Shown in pieces: positions 56,491 through 64,000 of a stretch of DNA of 64,000 nt. Position 1 is the first letter of the stretch, and each line of letters opens with the position of its first letter. The position numbers and the translations under genes are program-made. The notes under the pieces were generated by a model. It did no database searches. It was not told where the DNA came from and saw only the letters and a list, made by a program, of their open reading frames with translations. Source of the DNA: Phoebastria nigripes (lineage: Eukaryota > Chordata > Aves > Procellariiformes > Diomedeidae). Location of the stretch: the NCBI GenBank assembly GCA_035582835.1, contig JAYKAV010002564.1, forward strand, positions 726,075 to 790,074, in the 5' to 3' direction.

Positions 56491-59400
56491 AGATTAATGG
56501 CTTCTGATGCTCACAAGTCAAAACCACCGGCTCCCACTGCCAGAAGGCTGTGCCGAGTGCTGCCGTGGCTCCCACTGTCCCGGCTACACCGGCTGGACAG
56601 CTAAAGGTCAATGCACCCGTGGGGCTGGGCNTGCAACGGGCTGGGGAGGGGGCGATCCCATCCTGCCCCCCCTGCTCGGCTCCCAAGCATCTCCCCCTGC
56701 AGCAGCATCTCCCCAGCCCGGCACCTGCCTGGCAGCCAGGCACCCCTCCAGGTATCAGGGTCCACCTCGGCACTGGCGGGTGCCCCCCCCAAAGCACTGC
56801 GCCCACCTGGGGCTGCTCGCAGAGCCGCCGGGTTTGTTCCTACCCAGGGACACCTCCCTGCACGGGGACCGCCGCTGGCACCCAGCAGCATCAGGGTGCT
56901 GGGCCAGACAGCTCAGGGGTTTTCTGTGCCTTCGCCTCTAAAATCAGGACAGCACCGAGGTGAAACGGGGGAAGAGGCGAGTGACAGCGTGTGATGCCTG
57001 TGCCTGCTTCAGCAGGGAGAGGGGGCCTGCAGCCAGGCGCTCAGAGCCTTGCCTGGCACCCATGGGTGCTGCTCCCCAAGCCCACCTTTCCCAGGGGGGT
57101 CAGGCCCCGACTATCGCTCCCCGCCAGCGTCGCTGCTGCCCCAGCAGCGAAGGAAGGACACGAGGAAGCTGAAACTGGGGCTGGGGCCAGGGTTCCCGTG
57201 GGAGCCGGGGCAGGCGCTGCGGCAGCCGCTCCCCGCCGAGCCATGGCGTTTCGGTGCCAGCAGTGAAGGGGCCAGCGAGCGCCTTCTCCCCCCTCCCCGC
57301 TACAGCTCTCGGCTTTCCACTTTAATCCAGCACTGCTGCAATGCTTCGGAGACCCCACAGAAGGCAGCCACCTTGCTAATTAACTGCTAAGCAAACAAGA
57401 GATCCTGCCGAGGTACCTGCTTATACAGCCACGGAGCTTGGCACCGGCAGAGGTCAAGGTGCCCCTCGTCCCAGGCACGTCGGGAGCAGCCCGCGGCCTC
57501 TCCAGCCCCCGGTGTGGTGGCACGAGCGCGGTCCCGTGCCGAGGAGGGGATGGGCCACCCACATCCTTCCTACCCACGGGGAGGCTGCAGGGGCTGCAGG
57601 CACCGCTTGCCAGCAGCACTTCATCCAGAGGGTTTCGGCACCTGCCACATGCCGCCATGGCACCCACGGAAAAGGCATCTGGAGATGCTGGAGAGCACGG
57701 TCGCCCGAGCTGTGGGGACGCAGCCATCCTCGAGGACACCAGAGCATCCCATATGGCACCGGCCACCACAGCCAAGCCCCGGTGAACTGCCGGGCTTACC
57801 CCAACCACAGCCAGCGCAGGCAGCCCGGCCTTGGCGCACAGAGCTGCGAATGGCCAAAAAAGCCTCACAAAAAAAAGGGAATGGGTGCTGCCGGCGCCCA
57901 GCCCGCTCCCCAGCGCCAGTGATGCTATGGCGGCCATGCCTTGCTCCGCCGCTGAGACCAGCACAGCTAAATAGGGCAACAGAAGGTGATGGGCTGAGTT
58001 ATTCTGGCACTTCAAAGGCACCACATGGCCAAGAGTGCCCGAATCCTGCCCGCCCGGGTGGGCACTGCTCTGCCTGCAACACTGCCCTGCTGCCGGCACT
58101 CCCCGGCGATGGCCCCATGCAACAGCGATAGCTCCTGATCAATATGGGGGGAGAATAAAAAAGCCAGACAAGCTCCTGGGGAAGAGCCAGAAGCTGCTCC
58201 AGGAGAAAGCTGAGACGAGGTGGATCGATTTGAGACGGGAGGCAGGGGAGCGCACGCCCTGTGCTGCTCCTGAGCTAAACGAATGCGGGCTGAANGAGCA
58301 GACGCGAGCCACGAGGTGCCGTTTAAAGGGGTGAGGCTCCATGTGCCCGTTGGGCCACAGCCCCCAGTGAGATCTCCAAAGCACCCAGCCAAGCACGAGG
58401 TGGTGACAGGCTGGTGTTAGAAATCCAGAAAACCGCCTCCCGGCCCCAGGGAGCCCCCAGCGATGCTCGACCTTCAGCATCTCCCTCCTCCCTGCCAGCC
58501 GGGGCTCAGTCCCCGGGGACTGGCTGCCTCCGGGAGCGATGCTGGTGGCTGCATGCCCAGCTCCAAGGCACAGAGAGCCCCGGAGGCAGAGTACGGCCCT
58601 GTGTCCCCGGGGCCACCCACCCTGGCAGCTTTTGCGGTGAGAAAGGGGACGGCGGAGGCACGACGATGACAGCATCAGTGGGGATGCAGCATCGCGCCAG
58701 CCCAGGGGGATTTAATTGTGGCATGAAGCACCACCAAGCCAGGACACCNGGTACTGACTCCCATGAATAAACCTTGTGCAGATGGAGAAAAGCCACTGTG
58801 AGAGCCAGGAGCCCAGCCTGGATGATGGGCATGGCCCCCCATACACCGCAGGGGGGTCCTCTGCTCTTTCCCTGCCCCTCCAAGCTGCGTCCCTATGTTG
58901 CTCCAGGTGTTTCAGGGGCACAGGCACAACGGCACATGCTTTCGGGGCTGCACAGAGGAGCTACTCTGCCAGTGCATCCCGGGGAAGGCTATTCCCTCCC
59001 CGGAATAACCCAGAGAGCCCAGCTGCCTGGGGAGCTGCAAAGCACCCTGGCTCCCAGTGTCCAGCACGCGCTGCCAGACCGGCGCTGGCAGACACCGTCC
59101 CTTCCGCGTGTCCCCCGCGGCTACGGCCACCAGGCCGGGAGGGTCTCCGTCAGGCTGTCACGCAGCACAAACCAGCAGCTGAGCCTGGCACGGCCACACC
59201 GCAGTTCATTGCGGCACAAGGCAGCGGCTGTGCCAGGCTGCTGGCAGGGATACACGGCTCGTGCGTGGGCAGCAGCGGGCACACGCCAGCGCCTTCGCCC
59301 CAGGCGCTAACCCGGCTCTCCCTGGGCTTCGGTCCTAGGAGAAAACCCCGTAACTCCCCTGGGAGCAGAGTGAGACAGCATCAGAGCCCCGCAGGGCATC

Positions 59401-60639
59401 TGCGTGCTTGTAAATCCATGCATGGCATTGAAATTTGGGGTTGTTGAGAATCCTCTGCTCAAGGCCAATGGGAGCAGCAGTGCCGCCTCAGGAATCACCA
59501 GTCCCAGCAGCCCTCGTCACAGCGTGTCCCTGGGGACATCCTGTGTCCTGCAGGACAAGGCGGGAGGCATCTCCCCTGGCACGCCGCGACGTTGCCGAGC
59601 ATTTCGGAGGCTAGTCCCAGCTCTGGGGGGTTTTGGCAGAATCACTTCGGTGTGAGGCACCGCAGCAGGTTCACGGGCGGTGAGGGACGCCTTAGCCCAC
59701 GCCAGCGCTGCCATAACATCAGCTGCCAGATCAGCTCTGCCAACCCCAAACCAGCCCGGCGTATCTTGGGCGTCCCCACTGCCCGCAGACACTCACCCAT
59801 CCCTGTGGCTTCAGCCCGGCCCCGGAGCAGCTCCCCAGGCCCCCCAGCAGCAGGACGATCCCCCAGGCCACCTCCAGCTCAGCGCGGGCTCAGACAGGCT
59901 CAGGGGTTGGACGTGCCCAGGCGCAGCACCACGTCTGCCCCCAGCGCCCGCCTGCACCTCGTGCCACAAGCACCCGCTTTGGTCCCAGCTTCCCTGTATC
60001 CCCTGGGGATGCACCAGCCTACAGCCCACATCTGCTGCGCCCTTGCAGGGCTGGGAAGAGCCGGGGAGCAAGAAACATCCCGGATTAATTAAAACACACC
60101 AGCTTTCCTTAAGATGCACGATGTGAAGGGTGCCCCAACAGCGCCAGGAGCCCCTTCCAGGCAGGGGGGGCTGCAGATGCCCAACTGCNGGCAGTCAGCA
60201 GTGACGGATCTGGTGCAATCAGACAATTGCCCGCACCGAGAGAGCAGGGTGTGGGGCCAGACGGCAGCAATTCAGCGTAGCCCTGCACCCTGCTCACCCC
60301 TCAGCACCGCTCTGCTCCCCCCAGAGCCAACTGCGGTTCCCCCCTCCCAAAGCCCCGGCACAGAGGCTGCAGCACCGGCAGAGCCACCCCGGGGTGACAG
60401 GGAGCTCTGCCAGCCTCCGACCCCGCTGTCAGACCGGCATCGGTATCCAGGGGCACCGCGATTCCTCCTCCAGGCACCGGAGCAGATTAAACATCGCTCA
60501 ACTTCAGCACGTGGGACCAGGACGCGGCAGCCCCCGAGCTCGGGGGGGCTGGGATCCCGCACCCCAGGGCTGGCAGGGATGGGCCAGCATCGGCATGGGG
60601 CCAGCACTGTCTCCGGCTGTAAGATTACACCGGTATGGG

Positions 60640-60870
60640 GCATCTCGGATTCCAGCCACATGCTGCCTAATTTACGGTTTAATTAATAAATGGGGAATTA
60701 TGCCGAGTTTATCCAATACTTTTGGACGCGTGATGTTATCAAAATCCCATTACTGACGAAGGCAGGCATGAAGAGCAAAATTAACTTTGGCATCTGAAAC
60801 ACTTCAGTCAATGCGATAACACAATTATTAGGGCTAATAATCAAAGAGCACTTTGGAGAACATGGGCTCT
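60640..60870. other. AT-rich island, candidate conserved enhancer
   Basis: About 230 bp of complex, non-repetitive AT-rich sequence between very GC-rich flanks, with clustered homeodomain-type cores (TTTAATTAATAAAT, TTATTAGGGCTAATAATCAA). No ORF, repeat or splice structure explains it. Confidence 0.4.
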
Positions 60871-61545
60871 GGCAAGAGCCGAGCCGAGGGCAGCCGCAGC
60901 CCAGTGCAGGGACAAGCCGGGGAACAGCCGGGTTTTCACCCGGGAGGGAAAGGCCGACCGCAGCCAAGGGCAAAAGCATTTTGCCAGACTGCACTTACCG
61001 GCAGCTCCAGACATTGGCACAGGCAAAGCGCCGGTGGCTGCTGGGCTGAGGAGGAGCACGGCCGGGCACAGCGCCGAGCTCTGCTGCCAGCGGGTAGGGA
61101 AGAGGGAAAGAAAAAAAAAAAATAGAAGGTTTGAAAACCAGCGGGCGCTGGGTCCCGTCTATTTGCTTCGGGCATCGATCCTGCTGGAGGACATCACGGC
61201 TGCCGGCTTGCAGCTCTCCTGCGCAGCCCAGAGAAGGAGAAACTCAAGTGATAATTAGGAGCTGCAGTCATCTGGTTCCCAGAGCTGGGGCTTTGCCAAA
61301 ACCACCGCGAGCTGGAGGAAGGGCCTGCTCCTACCCCTCGGGGGGTGAGCAGGAGTCCTGGCTCGCTTCAGTGGCCTTTAGCTCAAGCCCAGTGACCGTC
61401 CCCGGGGCTCACAGAACAGGAGGCAGCTCCCCCGGGAGCGGCCAGCAGCAAATGCTATCGCTGCACCATCCCGCCGTGCCCGGCAGGCACAGCTTCGTGC
61501 GGGCAACTCACCGGCAGAAAGGCATTTGCAACCCCCCTCCCCAAC

Positions 61546-61606
61546 CATATATATAAGGATATATACATATAAATATATATAAGGATATATATGTATATAT
61601 TCATAT
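61546..61606. repeat. (AT)n-type microsatellite
   Basis: About 60 bp of ATATATA with the segment ATATATATAAGGATATATA present twice. An AT island in a GC-rich region. Confidence 0.92.
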
Positions 61607-62929
61607 GTCCTCCCTCCTCCCGTGACTCCAGGCAGCACCGGGTGCTGCGCGGCAGAGGGGTGCAGAGCCAGGGCTGCCGGCAGCGATGCAGTGCAGTTGA
61701 TGCTGGCTCACTGCTGCTGCTATCGCCAGGCTAACAGGCGCTGAGGGACGTGTCCTTGCCCTGCAGAATTCAGGGTACCGGGGCTTCGGGCCAGCTCCCG
61801 GCAAACGGGGCACTAGCGCTCGCCACGGGGGGTTGGGAGAGCTGGGCTCGGTGCTGGGTGATCGGGCAAGGTCAGACCTGTTTCTGTGCTTCACCCAGAT
61901 GCAAGAAGGGGACAGGGAATCGCACCGAGAGGGGTTTGAGGGGGGGTGTTTTACTGAATGGTGCTTTTCCCAAGCAGCACAGGTGACATCCCACTGTCAC
62001 TGCTGGCCTCAATGACCTTGGGTGCATCACCTCCCTGGTGCCCCGTGCCCCCCCGGCACACAGACCACCACAAGCCACGCTTCTTCCCACCAAGACCCTG
62101 CGGCCAAAAGCACCCAAGCCCAGCAAAGACGCAGAGCACCGGCTGCCCCGAGGGTGCCCCGGGGCTCCAGCAGCCCCCGGCAGCGCGCGGCCAGGGCGCT
62201 GCGCTAGCGAGGAATAATGCAGCAGGCAGGAGACGACTCCTGCCGGTGGCTGCGCTTCCGTACAGCGTGCACAGGAGTGACATAGCTGCAGCAGCACCTC
62301 AGCACACAATAAATGAGAGCCTTCGCTCCAGGACTGAAGTTTTCGCTGCTGCAGAGGAGCAGGCGGGGAGTCCTTCAGCGCCCTGCGGCTGACACGGTGC
62401 AGTGGGACTTTGCTGACAGACACCCTGCAGCGGGTGACATCCCACAGCTCCCGCTGCCCCGGCCACTCTCACCTGGAGGACAGGAGAGCGCTGCATCGAG
62501 GAGCACCCGGTGCAGAGGGACACACAGAGGCATCAGCATGGTTGGGGACCACGAAGTGATGCATGACACAGGCGCGTGTCCCCCACTCCCCATGCCACAG
62601 TCACCTTGCAATATTGCCTGTCCCCTGCGCAATTTGCAGAGCTCTTTCGGGATCACTCCCACCCCTCTTTGAAAGTAGGCTGCAGGGGAGCAGCAAGGTG
62701 CTGGGCACGGCTCCGACCCAGCTGTGGGTGCAAAGGCTGCGGCACCCTGATGCTGATGCCCCCGGCTCTGGGGTGAGCCCCTCCTCGTCGCTGCACCCCG
62801 GCGGCATGCAGCGAGCACGAGAAGAGAAGGAGGATCCCGGAGCTTGCAGGGATTCAGTCCGGGGAAATTCAGTCTGGAAAAGGAACTGGCTGGAGCTGGC
62901 TCCAGGCCAGGCTGCTACGGAGAAGCTGC

Positions 62930-63850
62930 CGGTGCAGCGGGGCCTGCGGCCGCCCACGACCAGAGCCACACCACTTCCACCGGTTTCCAGCACCGGGGCG
63001 CGTTCCCTGCACTGCACTGCGCCCCTGGCCACCCCCCAGGGCCAGAACCCCAAGGGCACCCACGGTCGGGCACACGCACGGATGCGGAGCTGGAGCATCC
63101 CCCGGTGCCCAGAGGGCACCTTTGACCCGGCGGCTCGGCTCTGCACCCCCGGGGTGGCCCCGCATACCCGGCGGGGTCCCACGCCCTCGGGGGGGTCCCA
63201 TGCCCCTGGGTGCCCCCGCCAGCTCCGCAGCCCCCTGCACTAGCGGCTGCACCCACCTCCATCCCACCAGGCTCTGCCCCAGCTGCCTTCGAGGCGCAGC
63301 ACCCCACGGGCAGCCCCGGGGCGCCGGGCACCGCGGGGAGCTGGGAACCGTGCCCCGGGAGGGGACCCCGGGGAAAGCGCCGGCCCCCGCCCCGCTCCCG
63401 CCACCGGGACACGGCGGGGAGGTCGCCACCGGGCGGGCCAGCCCGGGCACCGCCGCGCCCACCCCACCCGGGGACGGTCGCACCTCGGGCAGCGGCCCCG
63501 GGAACGGCGACGGGACGGGCTCGGCGGGAGCGCGGGCGGCCCCGTCCCGCAGAGCCCGCACCGCTGCGGCACCGGGGAGAAACTTCGGCGGGAGTGCGGG
63601 CGGACACTTACCGGCCGGGGCGGCGGCGGGGAGCGGCGCGGGCGGCGCGGGCGGCGCGGGGCGGCGGGACCGGCGCGGGCGCTGCGGCAGCCCCGGCCCC
63701 TCCGGGCTCGCGTGCGGCGGCTCCGCGCAGCTCCGCCCACCGCCGGGAGGCCCCGCCCATGGACCCGCCCACAGACCTGGGGGCCCCCGCGCCCCGCCCT
63801 CCGCGGGGGGCTGCCCGCGGCACGTGCGGGCGCGGCCCCACCCACAGGGG
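62930..63850. promoter_or_regulatory. SYT2: CpG island, probable SYT2 promoter
   Basis: Very high GC with dense CpG, peaking at 63,600-63,720 (CGGCGGCGG and GCGCGGGCG words). GC boxes (CCGCCC) lie at 63731-63738, 63751-63758, 63763-63770 and 63791-63800. A strong - strand splice donor at 63611 indicates transcription toward SYT2. No TATA box seen, as usual for CpG-island promoters. Confidence 0.7.
63612..63800 (-). other. SYT2: Probable SYT2 non-coding first exon (5'UTR)
   Basis: On the - strand the island ends CCGGCCG|GTAAGTG, a near-perfect 5' splice site. Because the start-codon exon has just 16 bases of leader after an acceptor, an upstream exon is required, and this is the best candidate. 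The 5' limit (about 63,760-63,850) is not visible in sequence and is estimated from the GC boxes. Confidence 0.6.
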
Positions 63851-64000
63851 TCTCCTCACACCCTCGCCTCACACCGGGCACCTCACAACGGTCACCTCAC
63901 AACCGTCACCTCACACCGGGCACCTCACAATGGTCACCTCACAATGGGCACCTCACAACCGTCACCTCACACCGGGCACCTCACAATGGTCACCTCACAA
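63851..64000. repeat. 14-bp minisatellite running off the window edge
   Basis: About ten to eleven 14-bp units of the form CACCTCACAANSGK. From 63893 the variants ACCGT, CCGGG, ATGGT, ATGGG repeat in the same order, giving a 56-bp higher-order unit. The array continues beyond 64000. Confidence 0.93.

Larger units (their letters stand above)
45292..63611 (-). other. SYT2: SYT2 first intron (18.3 kb)
   Basis: Runs from a GTAAGT donor at the CpG-island exon to TGTGTTTCAG before the start-codon exon. GC-rich, with long minisatellite and low-complexity arrays (50.39-50.93, 51.97, 52.6-53.1, 61.55 kb). Several AT-rich islands stand out (51.3, 52.2-52.4, 55.0, 55.94-56.48, 60.65-60.86 kb). Open frames here are chance GC-rich ORFs without domain matches. 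No other gene recognised. Confidence 0.75.

Noticed and set aside
62869..63881. Gly/Arg/Pro/Ala-rich - strand open frames of more than 200 codons
   Set aside because: Expected by chance in a CpG island where stop codons are rare; no recognisable protein.

Overview
This is a 64 kb piece of a vertebrate nuclear genome, almost certainly a bird. It has compact spliced genes with GT-AG introns, a 5'-truncated CR1 LINE ending in the avian-type 8-bp terminal repeat (ATTCTATG on its own strand), and a strong rise in GC from left to right. About 39 isolated single N bases mark a draft assembly; none falls in a coding exon I call. No prokaryotic features, rRNA, tRNA or CRISPR array were seen.

Two genes point tail to tail. 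On the + strand (1 to about 35,480) lies the 3' part of PPP1R12B (MYPT2), a targeting subunit of myosin light-chain phosphatase. The window opens inside a PPP1R12B intron. At 3901 an ATG begins an alternative first coding exon that matches the small M20/M21 (heart-type) product. It is followed by the shared C-terminal coiled-coil exons and two alternative last exons: a leucine-zipper-minus end (27724-27858) and the canonical leucine-zipper end (32047-32133) with a long 3'UTR. An open, in-phase 54-nt candidate cassette exon (24232-24285) sits between them.

On the - strand (about 63,800 down to about 36,340) lies the whole of SYT2 (synaptotagmin-2): eight coding exons encoding 418 aa, reconstructed with every splice phase matching. 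There is a long 3'UTR with several poly(A) signals, an 18.3 kb first intron, and a probable non-coding first exon in a CpG island at 63.6-63.85 kb. This order and orientation match what I recall of human 1q32 (PPP1R12B then SYT2, convergent).

The SYT2 first intron holds a TG/CA-rich degenerate minisatellite (50.39-50.93 kb), a C-rich minisatellite (52.6-53.1 kb), an AT microsatellite (61.55 kb) and several AT-rich islands that look like conserved non-coding or regulatory DNA in a GC-rich setting. A 14-bp minisatellite with a 56-bp higher-order period runs off the right edge.

The two genes do not share a pathway. PPP1R12B/M20 regulates PP1 on myosin in muscle; SYT2 is the fast calcium sensor for transmitter release. 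I found no convincing new gene system. The best leads are the candidate PPP1R12B cassette exon, the upstream ORF that would end six bases before the SYT2 start, the tandem acceptors at the zipper-minus exon, and the non-coding islands.
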